DNA of 64,000 bases. It comes from Rosistilla carotiformis (GTDB taxonomy: Bacteria > Planctomycetota > Planctomycetia > Pirellulales > Pirellulaceae). The translations under genes were made by a program, and so were the position numbers. The notes under the pieces were generated by a model. That model was not told the DNA's origin, searched no databases, and saw nothing but the letters and a program-made list of their open reading frames with translations. Location of the stretch: positions 1,798,001 through 1,862,000 of the forward strand of contig NZ_CP036348.1 of NCBI RefSeq assembly GCF_007753095.1, written 5' to 3'. Positions 46,342 through 55,278 of the stretch are shown here, one piece after another (the stretch's first letter is position 1; the number at the start of each line of letters is the position of its first letter).

Positions 46342-46506
46342 TGCTCTGTACTGTTCTTGAGGTGGGAAAACAGGCGGATAGAAGTCTCCAGTATAACCCC
46401 AAGAGAACATCCAAACCATCGTAATCAGCATCCAGATGTTCAGCGGTTACGGCCACGACCACCTCGCAGGGGTGCTTTGTTAAACTATACCTTGTGTTTA
46501 TGTGAA

Positions 46507-46538
46507 ATGCCCTCCCGCAGCGAACTACGGAAGGGCAT
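46507..46538 (-). terminator. terminator-like hairpin downstream of the DUF3467 gene
   Basis: ATGCCCT (46507-46513) pairs with AGGGCAT (46532-46538), and CCG (46515-46517) with CGG (46528-46530), with one mismatch between. On the minus strand it lies 37 bp past the DUF3467 stop and is followed by ATTTCACAT, a weak U-tract. This fits a rho-independent terminator. Confidence 0.55.
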
Positions 46539-46574
46539 GATTGGATCAGGTAGGTTCTTGGGGAGACCTGCCGC

Positions 46575-46961
46575 TTATTTGTTTTCGCCTTGCTTTTGTT
46601 GCGCAGGGCGAACGCGCTTGTTGATATCGGTTTCCAGTACGCCGAAGACGGCTTCGTGACGGGCAACCGACATCTGCAATGCCGCCAACAGACGCTTGGC
46701 CGTGAAGAAGTTCACGATGATGCGTTGGTTGACGTTGATTGGATCCTTAGGAACACCGATCGGTTGTGGGTTCAGGCCGAAGTCGATGATCAGTTCTTCC
46801 GGCGATCCCGTCACGCGGCAGAAGTTTGCATAACATGCCTGCGCGTTGTCGTCGGTTACTTGAACTTGGACGGGTTGCGATTGCGCTTGTGCTGGTTGTG
46901 CTGCTGGCGCTGCGGGTGCTGCAGCCGCTGGCGCTTCGGGCGTTTCCGCGTCTTTGGTCAT
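46575..46961 (-). CDS. DUF3467 family protein
   Basis: The ATG at 46961 is preceded by a strong Shine-Dalgarno on the minus strand (GGAGAAG, 7-10 bases upstream), so the longer frame to 47021 is rejected. After an Ala/Pro/Gln-rich N-terminus of about 35 residues comes the DUF3467 core: 'YANFCRVTGSPEELIIDFGL', 'VNQRIIVNFFTAKRLLAALQM' and 'HEAVFGVLE'. The family is small, widespread and of unknown function. The gene has its own apparent promoter region with an inverted repeat and its own hairpin terminator. Confidence 0.88.
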   Translation of the reverse strand: MTKDAETPEAPAAAAPAAPAAQPAQAQSQPVQVQVTDDNAQACYANFCRVTGSPEELIIDFGLNPQPIGVPKDPINVNQRIIVNFFTAKRLLAALQMSVARHEAVFGVLETDINKRVRPAQQKQGENK

Positions 46962-47351
46962 TCTATCTTCTCCAGTAGATTTCATTTTCCACCGTATGCG
47001 CGGCGGGCTGGCCGCACGCACCCACGATCACAAAACTTGAGGTTTGTTGCCACATATTTTTCAAATTCAAACAACTATCTTGCGGCAACAAGAGATAGTT
47101 GTTGTTTCGTTAGATCGACCGGTGGGGTGTCAAGTTCCAGTGAATACCCACCCGACGGTCATTTATCCTACAGTTGTTAAGGGCTCTTACAAGCTTCGAA
47201 TTGCTGTTCCAAGCAACTGAATTGACTAACGTGAGTTTTCCCAAGAACTCCAGGTGGTAAACAGGGGGTGCCACGCGATCCAGGAAGTTTGTGATGACTC
47301 ACATTTGACCCGGTGGACCCTCCACACGCGTCGTTCGCAGTCGCGCTCTAC
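46962..47351. promoter_or_regulatory. 390-bp spacer upstream of DUF3467 gene with operator-like inverted repeat
   Basis: No gene was found. CAACTATCT (47072-47080) and AGATAGTTG (47093-47101) are perfect inverted copies around a 12-base centre, about 110-140 bp upstream of the DUF3467 start in a locally AT-rich stretch. This could be an operator or an RNA hairpin. The rest, toward the M50 gene stop, shows nothing recognisable. Confidence 0.4.
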
Positions 47352-49589
47352 CTAAAAATCGAACTGAAATGTTTTGTTTAAGAATCGATAAAATCGCCAA
47401 CCCAGCGACTTGGGGGCGGCACTGATCTTTGCGGTGCCACGATAACCGACACGCATCCCATCGGCGACATCGGGTAAGGGGACGCGGGCTTGATAGGAGG
47501 CATTGATCGGACGCATGTTGCCCGTTTCCGGATCGATCTGAGTATCGAGATCACCGCCCGATTGGCTCGATAAACTCGCTGGCGAATATTTCATTTCGGT
47601 TCGCGAGATCTGATCGATCTTGCCTGTCAAAATTTGCAGTCGGATGGCGTCGGGCTTCAATTGAACGTCGTCTCCTTCCTTAATCAATTGGATATCGCCT
47701 TGATCGACGATCAGCACCGCTTCGATATGACGCGGATCGCCGACCATGCAGATCAAACTCTCTTGTGTCATCAGGGCGCCCAAGTTTTCGGGTTCCAGTG
47801 GTGACCCCGACCATTCGGGCAATCGACCATCCTGTGGATCTTCGTCGGGCTTGTCCGGTGGCGGAATGATCACGCCATCGATCGGCGACTTAATTTCCAA
47901 TTGATCGATTTCATCCTGCGCTTTCCGGCGAAGTGCTGTCACCGAATCGAGCATTTTTTTCTGCGTCGTGGTCTGTCCGCTGAGCGATGAATCGTAGCGT
48001 TTCAGCCGCGTCAAACTGGCAAGCCGGACGTCGGCGATCCGTTCTTCGCTTTCCAGGTCAGCCAGTTTCAGCTTCAGTTGTGAATTTTTTAAGATCGCCA
48101 ACGTATCGCCTTGCCGAACGACGTCTCCCGGTTTGACCAACACGCGATCGATTTGTCCGGGGGTGCCGGCGTAGACCGAACGTGGATCGGCCGGGCGAAC
48201 TTCAAACGCACAATTGATGTGATAGGGCAACGGCACGAAACAGAAGGCCGCGATCACTGCGGTGGCTACCGCGACCGTTGCGGCCAGACGAGAGCGTTTC
48301 ACTTTTTGCATTCTCCCAGGAGTGCGAATGAATTTGATCGATTCCCAGATCGGTTTGGCGATCAATCCGCCGAACCCAATGATGGCGAACAAACGGCCGA
48401 TAACCCGCAATCCATACGGTTCGAGTACTTGATTCAAGAACATCACGATTCCGATCACGACGACCCAGCGATAGACGACCGACGCGACGGTGAACATTCC
48501 AAATAAGAATCGGTTTCGCTGTGGTAGAAACGGATTCTCTTGCAGTTCCAATCCGAGACAGGTTTCTTGAAACCAACGCTTCAACGTTTCGGTGCTCTTC
48601 TGCCGCAGGTTGGGAATCTCCAACCAATCCATCAGGATGTAATACCCGTCAAACCGCAACAGCGGGTTGGCGTTGAAGACGACGGTGCTAACCGAACAGA
48701 TAAACATCGTCGCCAGGAAGGTGAAATTGAGCAGGCCCGGTTCGCTGAACCACCAAAGCCAGGTGGCGAACGAGGCCAGAATCAATTCGACGTACATTCC
48801 GCCTGCACCGATCCAAACCCGCTTCCATTTGTTAGGCAACATCCAGGAATCGGAGACGTTGCAATACAGGCAGGGCGTAAAGACCAACAACATGAAGCCT
48901 AATTCATGGCACTCGCCACCAAAGCGCTTGCAGGAAAGCCCGTGACCAAACTCATGGCAGATCTTGACGATCGCCATCAAGAGGCCCATGTACAGCCAAT
49001 TCTCCGCCGCAAAAAACTCTTGGAACGTCGGCAGTTTCGAACGGAACAACTCAAAGTTCATTCCGACCAGAATCAGTGTGATCAATCCGAAGCCGACAAA
49101 AAATAACAGTGCTGGAACGGTGAACACCCAACCCAACACAGGGTTCATGCGGCGCAGGATCCCTTCGGGATCGATGCCACGAAAACGAACTGCAAAGATG
49201 TTGGCAAGTTTACCCAGCAGTTCCTTTTTCTTTTTCTCGCTTCCCCGTTTTCTCAGCTGGCCACCTTGGCCCGGGGAATTGGAGATCACCAACCCGCTGC
49301 GATGCAACATTCCTAGGAATTGTTGGAGGTCGCCAAAGGTGATTTTTTGTGGGGCAAATTCTTGTTCAAATCCATCTTTGATCTGCTGCAAGCTGACGTG
49401 CCCGTCCAACATCTGCAGGATGAAGTATTCCTCATCGTGAAATCGATAATACTGCAGCCCCACAGGCTCTTTGACGACCCAGTAACTGGTCCCCTGGTAC
49501 ATATGACGGCTGCTCGTCAAATCAGGACGCTTTCGAACCGAAAGCGGTCGTGATGAGCTGCTGATCAGGCTGTCGGCAAGCGTTGTCAT
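47352..49589 (-). CDS. PqqD-like / M50 site-2-protease-like / HlyD fusion membrane protein
   Basis: Three parts are visible in 745 residues. The N-terminus (about 35-105) is PqqD-like ('YYRFHDEEYFILQMLDGHVS', 'LQQFLGMLHRSGLV'), a peptide-binding fold. A multi-pass M50 metalloprotease region follows, with the zinc motif HEFGH in 'VKICHEFGHGLSCKRFGG' (about residue 214) and the distal Asp in 'NANPLLRFDGYYILMDWLE'. The C-terminal 250 residues form a HlyD-type lipoyl/barrel-sandwich adaptor ('GTPGQIDRVLVKPGDVVRQG', 'IKSPIDGVI'). Proteins of this design occur with HlyD partners in export systems. It is the third gene of an apparent three-gene operon. Confidence 0.88.
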   Translation of the reverse strand: MTTLADSLISSSSRPLSVRKRPDLTSSRHMYQGTSYWVVKEPVGLQYYRFHDEEYFILQMLDGHVSLQQIKDGFEQEFAPQKITFGDLQQFLGMLHRSGLVISNSPGQGGQLRKRGSEKKKKELLGKLANIFAVRFRGIDPEGILRRMNPVLGWVFTVPALLFFVGFGLITLILVGMNFELFRSKLPTFQEFFAAENWLYMGLLMAIVKICHEFGHGLSCKRFGGECHELGFMLLVFTPCLYCNVSDSWMLPNKWKRVWIGAGGMYVELILASFATWLWWFSEPGLLNFTFLATMFICSVSTVVFNANPLLRFDGYYILMDWLEIPNLRQKSTETLKRWFQETCLGLELQENPFLPQRNRFLFGMFTVASVVYRWVVVIGIVMFLNQVLEPYGLRVIGRLFAIIGFGGLIAKPIWESIKFIRTPGRMQKVKRSRLAATVAVATAVIAAFCFVPLPYHINCAFEVRPADPRSVYAGTPGQIDRVLVKPGDVVRQGDTLAILKNSQLKLKLADLESEERIADVRLASLTRLKRYDSSLSGQTTTQKKMLDSVTALRRKAQDEIDQLEIKSPIDGVIIPPPDKPDEDPQDGRLPEWSGSPLEPENLGALMTQESLICMVGDPRHIEAVLIVDQGDIQLIKEGDDVQLKPDAIRLQILTGKIDQISRTEMKYSPASLSSQSGGDLDTQIDPETGNMRPINASYQARVPLPDVADGMRVGYRGTAKISAAPKSLGWRFYRFLNKTFQFDF

Positions 49590-49681
49590 CGAATCTCAAT
49601 CTCACGTGAGCCGACGGGGCGAGTGTCGGAGGAATGATTTGGCGTCGGGGGGGAGGCAAGGTCACGAGAAACCACGGCGGT

Positions 49682-50620
49682 CTAGTTCACGCCGTCGTTG
49701 GACATTGGCAGGATTTGCATTTCCGCTAGCATCCCGGGGCTGACCAGATAGCGATTCCCTTCGATTTTGTTGTTAATTTTGGCCCACACACGATAGGTGT
49801 TGTCGCTCTCGAGAATGGGGCTGACGTATTCCAAGCGACTTTCAAAATCTTCGTAACGCTCGCCTCCCACGTGAACGCGGATGGAAACGGGGGCACCAAT
49901 CACAATGCGCTCCGGAGCGTCGAGTCCTTTGACATCCCCTTCGACTTTGATTTCATCGATCCGCACGATCCGAACAATGGGGGTTCCGGCTTGCACCCAT
50001 TCGCCATTTTTGCCATAGCGTTTGGCGATGATGCCATTAAAAGTGGCGGCGATCTGACGACGTTTGATCTCGTGTTCGGCCAGTTGGCGTTCGGCGGTTT
50101 TGGCAGCAAACGTCGCCTCGGCGACCTGTTGCTCATTTTTCGCCATTTCGATCGCCAGTTTCGATCGTTCCGCTTCAAGCACTTCCCGACGCATGTCCCA
50201 ATAAGGCATCGCTTGCTTCTTGTGCAGCTCCTCAGCCGACTTCGCTTCGGCCCATTCATACTCCATCGATTTCTCAGCGGCACGAATGTTGATGTCGTTT
50301 TCAGCTTGCAAACGCGCCTGTTCTTCCTCGGCTTGCTTCAGCACCAGGTTCAGCTTGGCTTGCTCCGGATCGATCATCGCGATCACTTGCCCCGCGTTCA
50401 CTAGCCTGCCCTCTTCGACTTCCGATTTATCGAGGAACAAGATCCCATCGGCACCCGCAGAAATTCGGATGTCATCGATCGCTTCGATAAGGCTGTCGCG
50501 AACGGGGATCGGGGCCCCTTGCGACTGGGCCCAGACGACGTTGTCCAACATGCCGATCGCTGTCGCCAGGACAGCGATTGCCAAAGGTTTGCGGGTTGAG
50601 AATATATTCATTCGATTCAC
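49682..50620 (-). CDS. HlyD-family periplasmic adaptor (membrane fusion) protein
   Basis: After a signal peptide (MNRMNIFSTRKPLAIAVLATAIGMLDNVVWA) the protein shows the adaptor layout: a first barrel-sandwich half ('GADGILFLDKSEVEEGRLVN', 'GQVIAMID'), a long alpha-helical hairpin (about 85-200, Ala/Glu/Lys-rich coiled coil), the second half ('ATFNGIIAKRYGKNGEWVQA', 'GTPIVRIVRIDEIKVEG') and a beta-barrel C-terminus ('YVSPILESDNTYRVWAKI'). It lies between two other HlyD-containing proteins on the same strand (gaps of 121 and 92 bp). No ABC or RND pump or TolC gene is in the window. Confidence 0.9.
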   Translation of the reverse strand: MNRMNIFSTRKPLAIAVLATAIGMLDNVVWAQSQGAPIPVRDSLIEAIDDIRISAGADGILFLDKSEVEEGRLVNAGQVIAMIDPEQAKLNLVLKQAEEEQARLQAENDINIRAAEKSMEYEWAEAKSAEELHKKQAMPYWDMRREVLEAERSKLAIEMAKNEQQVAEATFAAKTAERQLAEHEIKRRQIAATFNGIIAKRYGKNGEWVQAGTPIVRIVRIDEIKVEGDVKGLDAPERIVIGAPVSIRVHVGGERYEDFESRLEYVSPILESDNTYRVWAKINNKIEGNRYLVSPGMLAEMQILPMSNDGVN

Positions 50621-50741
50621 CGTTGCTGTTGAGATAAGTGCGGGAAGGAGAACGTCGCAGGTACGTTATCGATCCCGAGATGAGGCGTGAGGTTCTGGCT
50701 TTGGAATGTGAGTTGTCGGTAACCACATTCAACCGGCCGAT

Positions 50742-52796
50742 TTAAAACCATTTAAAGAGGATTGTTTGCAACCATTCGTAAGCACCGTGGAACCAGACGA
50801 AACCGGCGGCGCGGCGACCGCAATACACATCCGCGGTCACCTTGGCTCCCGGGCGTGGTTGCAGCGTCGTGAGGTCGATCGGTTCGGCACGCAGCGTGAC
50901 AACATTCCCTTCTTCTTGGTCGGGTTCGGCCCGCAATTCACGCGACGTCAGCAGAGCCTTCATTTCATGATCGGGATCGGTCGCCAGGATGAAGGTCACT
51001 GGCAATGGCTCGCCATCGGCGGCCACAACCGCTCGATCCAAGTGATCCATCTTTTTCTCGGGCATCTTCAGTTTCAAATGCATCGGCTTGGAGAGATCCG
51101 CGACTGTCAACAGCACCTGACCGGTTACCACTGGACGTGAACGCAGCGTCTTTTCAACGTCCCAGGTCACGATTTGGCCGTCGATCGGCGCGGTGATGAT
51201 CAGTTGAGCAAGTCGTTCGTCCAGCAATTCTTGCTTCCGCAGCAAGCTGTTCAATTCGGTTCGTTTCTCCGCTTCCTCGCCCTTCAGACGCGTCTCTTCC
51301 TGTTCATCCCCTTTCCGCGATTTGCGGACATCATCCAATTCGTATCGGATGCGGGTTAGCGAGGCTTGCGCGGTGCCAATCCGTCCCATCGTGTCGGCAT
51401 AGTCTTCTTCGAGTTGACGATTTCTCAGCTTTACCAATACGTCTCCCTGGGCGACGCTCATGCCGTGCACGGCGGAAACCTCGATGATCTCGCCGTCGAT
51501 TGGCGCGAAGACCTCTTGCCGTACCGTCGGTTGCAGCGTGCCGGGACAATCGAGCGTGAAATCCAAGGGGACAAAGATCATCCCCAGGATCGCTGCCGCC
51601 AGAAGTGTGACGACGGCGATCGTTTTAGGAAGCGTGCGTGCTTTGATGATCCAAGCCGCTTTGCCCAGCGTTCGCCAAACCGGCATCAGGAACAAATTGT
51701 TGTGCTGCATCGAGTTGGCAATCGCGCGGGTGCCATGTTCGTACACCAGGTTGACCCGGCTGCGAAAGACTTCATCGGGCAGGTTGCTTTCGATCTGTTC
51801 GACGATCAACGCGCCGATTACATCGCCCCGGTGGGCATTGTCACGTTCGATCTCACCCACGTTCTTGTTCAACGCGTCGTCGTTGCCACGACTGGGTTCG
51901 CGGAGTGGCAGCACGGCGATATGTCGGCCGTACGATTGGTCGACATAGTCTTCGACAGCTTCTTCGATCTGTGGTGGCAGGTCTTCGGTCGAACCATCGT
52001 GCCACAACGGTTCCCCCGCAGCGACGACGCGAGTCGCCAAGTTGTTCAACGACGAGACAATATTGGAGCGGTTTTCGATCGTATCCTGGCCGCTGATCGC
52101 TAACACTTTGCACTTGCGGCCGCGCATGATCGCCACGCTCACTCGATCGCACCCAATCATTCGGCGACCTTCGTTAGCGATCACATATGCGGTCTCTTTG
52201 AGGTCCAACGATTCATGCGCCGCCCGAGCGAAGCCATCGGCTTGATGCCACAGGACTTGGCGGTCGGAAAACAGCCGCAGCTGTTGTCCCTTGAGCCAAT
52301 CGCCGGCAAGTTCGGACATCTGCCCCAAGAACCGAAGGTATCCCTTTTGTGTTTCGGGAGGCGAATCGGGGCGTTGGAAAACTTCGATTAGGCCTTCCAC
52401 TTGGTGTTCGCTGCGGAGCGGAGAGAGGACCAACAGAAAGCGGGTTGGATTGCCTTCGGCCTCGCCATCGGTGGTTCCCGAATAAGGTGGGACCAACAAT
52501 TGTTGACCCGCGCCGGCGACGCGTCGCAGAAGCCGATTGTGTTTGTTCGCGTCGTCGGAATCGTTTTCCAAGAGCGATTGGCTGGTGTTGATTTGATATT
52601 CCAGCTTCAATTGACGGTCGTCGTCGAACAACCAAATCGCGCCCCCCACGGCTGCCAGCGCAGAGATCACGCGTTGCAGCAATTGCGGATAGTACTCCTC
52701 CGCCGGAGCCCCGCTTTTGGACAGCGCCGCGATCTCGTTGACCAAGCCGCGGATCTGATTTTTGGTTTGTTCAACCGTTTCTTGATTGACAGCCAT
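50742..52796 (-). CDS. GAF-domain / HlyD-type membrane protein
   Basis: The N-terminal 370 residues are cytoplasmic and contain one clear GAF domain ('LDLKETAYVIANEGRRMIGC', 'DRVSVAIMRGRKCKVLAISG') preceded by a GAF-like segment. One membrane helix follows ('TIAVVTLLAAAILGMIFVPL', about 390-410). The rest is a HlyD-type adaptor: 'VFAPIDGEIIEVSAVHGMSV', 'AQGDVLVKLRNRQLEEDYAD', a coiled-coil hairpin and 'IITAPIDGQIVTWDVEKTL'. The GAF domains could sense a small ligand and gate or recruit export. It is the first gene of the three-gene HlyD cluster. Confidence 0.88.
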   Translation of the reverse strand: MAVNQETVEQTKNQIRGLVNEIAALSKSGAPAEEYYPQLLQRVISALAAVGGAIWLFDDDRQLKLEYQINTSQSLLENDSDDANKHNRLLRRVAGAGQQLLVPPYSGTTDGEAEGNPTRFLLVLSPLRSEHQVEGLIEVFQRPDSPPETQKGYLRFLGQMSELAGDWLKGQQLRLFSDRQVLWHQADGFARAAHESLDLKETAYVIANEGRRMIGCDRVSVAIMRGRKCKVLAISGQDTIENRSNIVSSLNNLATRVVAAGEPLWHDGSTEDLPPQIEEAVEDYVDQSYGRHIAVLPLREPSRGNDDALNKNVGEIERDNAHRGDVIGALIVEQIESNLPDEVFRSRVNLVYEHGTRAIANSMQHNNLFLMPVWRTLGKAAWIIKARTLPKTIAVVTLLAAAILGMIFVPLDFTLDCPGTLQPTVRQEVFAPIDGEIIEVSAVHGMSVAQGDVLVKLRNRQLEEDYADTMGRIGTAQASLTRIRYELDDVRKSRKGDEQEETRLKGEEAEKRTELNSLLRKQELLDERLAQLIITAPIDGQIVTWDVEKTLRSRPVVTGQVLLTVADLSKPMHLKLKMPEKKMDHLDRAVVAADGEPLPVTFILATDPDHEMKALLTSRELRAEPDQEEGNVVTLRAEPIDLTTLQPRPGAKVTADVYCGRRAAGFVWFHGAYEWLQTILFKWF

Positions 52797-53369
52797 GTTC
52801 TGCTGTGTTCCGGAACGAGGAAGAGAGTCTATTCAAACTTTCACCAACCCTAGCGAGCTCGAAGCTTGCTTCAGACAACATCAACCTATCGCAAACTCGA
52901 CTGATCTCCACCGCCAAACGTTGGGCATGTAGATTTCTTAAATCTTCGATGCGGAAATTGTCGAATGTTAGGATTCTTGCTGGGCGATGCTTTTACGCAA
53001 CACCGCCTGCTTCGACCCAAAAGCTGCTCTAAGAGTTCCCTAGCTGGTATTACCTATCGGCTGCAGCTTATACTAAATGTATAAGCAGTGCGTTCGATTG
53101 CAACTCTTTTAACGGATTTGCGGGGAACAAAGCACCAGCAGTCTCCGTCAGAATCGCACGGATTTGCAAAGATGGTCGCTTCGCCCCAATGGGCAGGTTT
53201 CCAGCCGGCAGGTCCGTTGCGATCGTGTTGATTGATTCCCGTTTACCATAAATCGTTGGCTTCTTGCCTTCGAAAGGTCGAACCAACGACAACCGCCGGT
53301 CAAAGTGTTGGTGAAATGAATCGAACAATACTTGGCTACTTCGCTTTTCGGATCGCTTGGACGTAGTGC
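52797..53369. promoter_or_regulatory. 573-bp divergent spacer with perfect palindrome
   Basis: No gene was found between the divergent GAF-HlyD gene and the GAF/zinc-ribbon gene. GCTTATAC-TAAAT-GTATAAGC is a perfect 8-bp inverted repeat at 53066-53086, in a locally AT-rich segment, and is a candidate operator shared by the two transcription units. A minus-strand frame through the right half overlaps the next gene and shows no family match. Confidence 0.4.
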
Positions 53370-54257
53370 ATGAACGAAGCAACGCTCGTTGAAGCTTTCC
53401 GTGGTATCCCGCGTCGCGACTCGGTTCGCATTGGTGCGCAGATAGGCAAGCTGCGCAAAGTTTGCCTGGGTGATCAGGCGTTGGAAGCCTTCTTCCCCGA
53501 GTCACTCGATATTCTGCTTCGGCTGTTTAACGCCCCGGCGGGGGCTTTTTGGTTTCGTCCCTTCAACGCCGCCACGCTGTTTCCGGTGTCACGCGTTGGG
53601 TTTGAGCAATTGACGCTTTCGAGTTCATGTCTGTCGGCGTGCGAGCAGATGGTTCGTGGTGCCTGGCAGGCGTTGGGGCCGCAGGTTCGACCTATCGATC
53701 ATCCCTTTGTCGCGTTGATCGGACCGATTCGCGACGGGTCCACGTCGATCGGGGCATTGCAGTTGGTGGCCGATGGCGGCGATGAGGCGGCCCAGCAGGC
53801 AAAGCTACCGTACGCCCGCGCGTTGGCCGGGGTGCTGTCGTTGATTCAACCGGCGATTCATCGTCGGATGCAGGTCGGCGAAACGTCGATTCGCGAAGCG
53901 ACCGATCGGTTGGCCGAACTTGCCGATCAATTGACGGGATTGCAGCAATCGATGCGGCATGCAATCGATCAGACCTTAGGGCAATTGCGCGGCGCGTCGT
54001 TTGGATCCTTGGAGGCGAACCAACAGTTTGCCCGCGTGATCCAGGAATTGCTCGACACGCACGGTTTGCGTGTCGAGTGTCCCGAGTGTGGAACTCCTGC
54101 GATCCTTCGCTGTTCCAAAAACCCTCGAGCGCGCGACGGGGTGTTTGTCTTTGATCACAGTCTAGCCGGACGGCGAACGTTCCACGGCGGATACACGACG
54201 CTGCCCGTGTTGCAGGTTGTCAGTAAACCGCCGCGACGTGGCAAGACCTTGGCGTGA
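53370..54257 (+). CDS. GAF-like protein with C-terminal zinc-ribbon segment
   Basis: The N-terminal 190 residues look like a degenerate GAF-type sensor ('ESLDILLRLFNAPAGAFWFR', 'HPFVALIGPIRDGSTSIGAL', 'QLVADGG'). A coiled coil follows (about 175-215, 'ATDRLAELADQLTGLQQSMR'). The C-terminal 70 residues have a possible zinc-binding pair (VECPECGTPAILRC) and a beta-rich tail ('GVFVFDHSLAGRRTFHGGYT', 'LPVLQVVSKPPRR') that is recurrent in planctomycete proteins. It is divergent from the HlyD cluster, whose first gene also has GAF domains, so a linked sensory role is plausible but inferred. Confidence 0.7.
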   Translation: MNEATLVEAFRGIPRRDSVRIGAQIGKLRKVCLGDQALEAFFPESLDILLRLFNAPAGAFWFRPFNAATLFPVSRVGFEQLTLSSSCLSACEQMVRGAWQALGPQVRPIDHPFVALIGPIRDGSTSIGALQLVADGGDEAAQQAKLPYARALAGVLSLIQPAIHRRMQVGETSIREATDRLAELADQLTGLQQSMRHAIDQTLGQLRGASFGSLEANQQFARVIQELLDTHGLRVECPECGTPAILRCSKNPRARDGVFVFDHSLAGRRTFHGGYTTLPVLQVVSKPPRRGKTLA

Positions 54258-54269
54258 TTGACGACCGGT

Positions 54270-55112
54270 TCACGCGGAGCTGAGTCCCGAGCCAACGTTG
54301 TCGGGACTGAGCCGCGCATCTTGTGGGTTCGAATCGTTTGCCCAGACGTGCATTTCCACAGATTCCGCCGAACCAATCATCGTCGCAAAGGCGACGTCGG
54401 CAGCATCGCGACCGGTTCCGATTCTAACAAATCCACCAACTGGCGCCAGGCGAGTTGCGTCGAACAGGAACCATCGTCCGTCCAGGAACGCTTCAAAGAA
54501 ACCGTGGAAGTCGGGCGGTTGAAGATTGACCGCATAGCCAGCGACATACCGCGCTGGGATTCCCATCGCGCGACAGAGGCTGATCGCAACATGCGCGTAA
54601 TCGCGACAGACCCCGGTCCGTTGCAGCAATACATCGCATGCCGTCGTCGTCGGTCCGGTGCTTCCAGGTGTATAGGTCAAGTGTTCAAAGGTCCAATTGC
54701 AGACCGCGGTCACACGCGAGTATCCGGGAAGCAGCCACCCAAATTCCTCCATTGCAAACCGACCTAACTTGTCCGATTCGCAGTAGCGACTGGGGTTCAG
54801 GAAGATAAGAACCTCTGGGGGCAAGCTGCTGTATTTCGATTCGCAAACGTTGTTTGCGTCCACTTCATCAGCTCGCAAATCTACCTCGGCTTGGTAAGAG
54901 ATGCTCAACGGGCCTGGTTGTCCAACCAGGCGGAACAATCGGTTCCCGAGCGGTCCAATCTGGCATTGCTCCAACGGCTGAAAGGGAGCGACATCGATCC
55001 GTTCGTTGCGGACCGTTTGGTGGAAATTCATCGTTGCCGAGATGTTCAGCAAAAAGCTGGTCGGCGTAAGGACGTTGTATTGAAGCTGGCAACCAACATA
55101 AATCGTGCTCAT
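54270..55112 (-). CDS. transglutaminase-like (cysteine protease fold) protein
   Basis: The ATG at 55112 is preferred over 55205 because the extra 31 residues are Arg-rich and would run into the rplI terminator. The N-terminal half is the beta-sandwich seen in this family ('LQYNVLTPTSFLLNISATM'). The catalytic core shows Cys in 'RTGVCRDYAHVAISLCRAMG' (cut at 20), His in 'DFHGFFEAFLDGRW' and Asp in 'FLFDATR', the complete triad. These proteins usually act as peptidases or in peptide cross-linking; 'GIPARYVAGY' is the typical following block. It is convergent with the GAF/zinc-ribbon gene. Confidence 0.88.
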   Translation of the reverse strand: MSTIYVGCQLQYNVLTPTSFLLNISATMNFHQTVRNERIDVAPFQPLEQCQIGPLGNRLFRLVGQPGPLSISYQAEVDLRADEVDANNVCESKYSSLPPEVLIFLNPSRYCESDKLGRFAMEEFGWLLPGYSRVTAVCNWTFEHLTYTPGSTGPTTTACDVLLQRTGVCRDYAHVAISLCRAMGIPARYVAGYAVNLQPPDFHGFFEAFLDGRWFLFDATRLAPVGGFVRIGTGRDAADVAFATMIGSAESVEMHVWANDSNPQDARLSPDNVGSGLSSA

Positions 55113-55203
55113 GGAACTCGCTCTGTTGAACCGTCGTCGCGATCGGCAAAGACGCAAGCGGAAGCCCCGTCCCTCGGGTCGAAGATAGTCTCGGACCCTA
55201 CGC

Positions 55204-55239
55204 AAAAAAAACGACCCAACGCAATCCGCCGGGTCGTTT
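55204..55239 (-). terminator. intrinsic terminator of the rplY-pth-rpsF-ssb-rplI operon
   Basis: On the minus strand AAACGACCC (from 55239-55231) pairs with GGGTCGTTT (55217-55209) around a 13-base loop and runs straight into eight T residues (55211-55204). This is a textbook rho-independent terminator, 40 bp past the rplI stop, and it separates the operon from the transglutaminase gene. Confidence 0.9.
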
Positions 55240-55278
55240 CATGAATTGTCAAGTTCGCCTGACGGCGAAAGCTCGCGG

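Noticed and set aside
53068-53505. 145-codon minus-strand frame in the HlyD/GAF divergent spacer
   Set aside because: It overlaps the start of the GAF/zinc-ribbon gene, has no family match and crosses the perfect palindrome.
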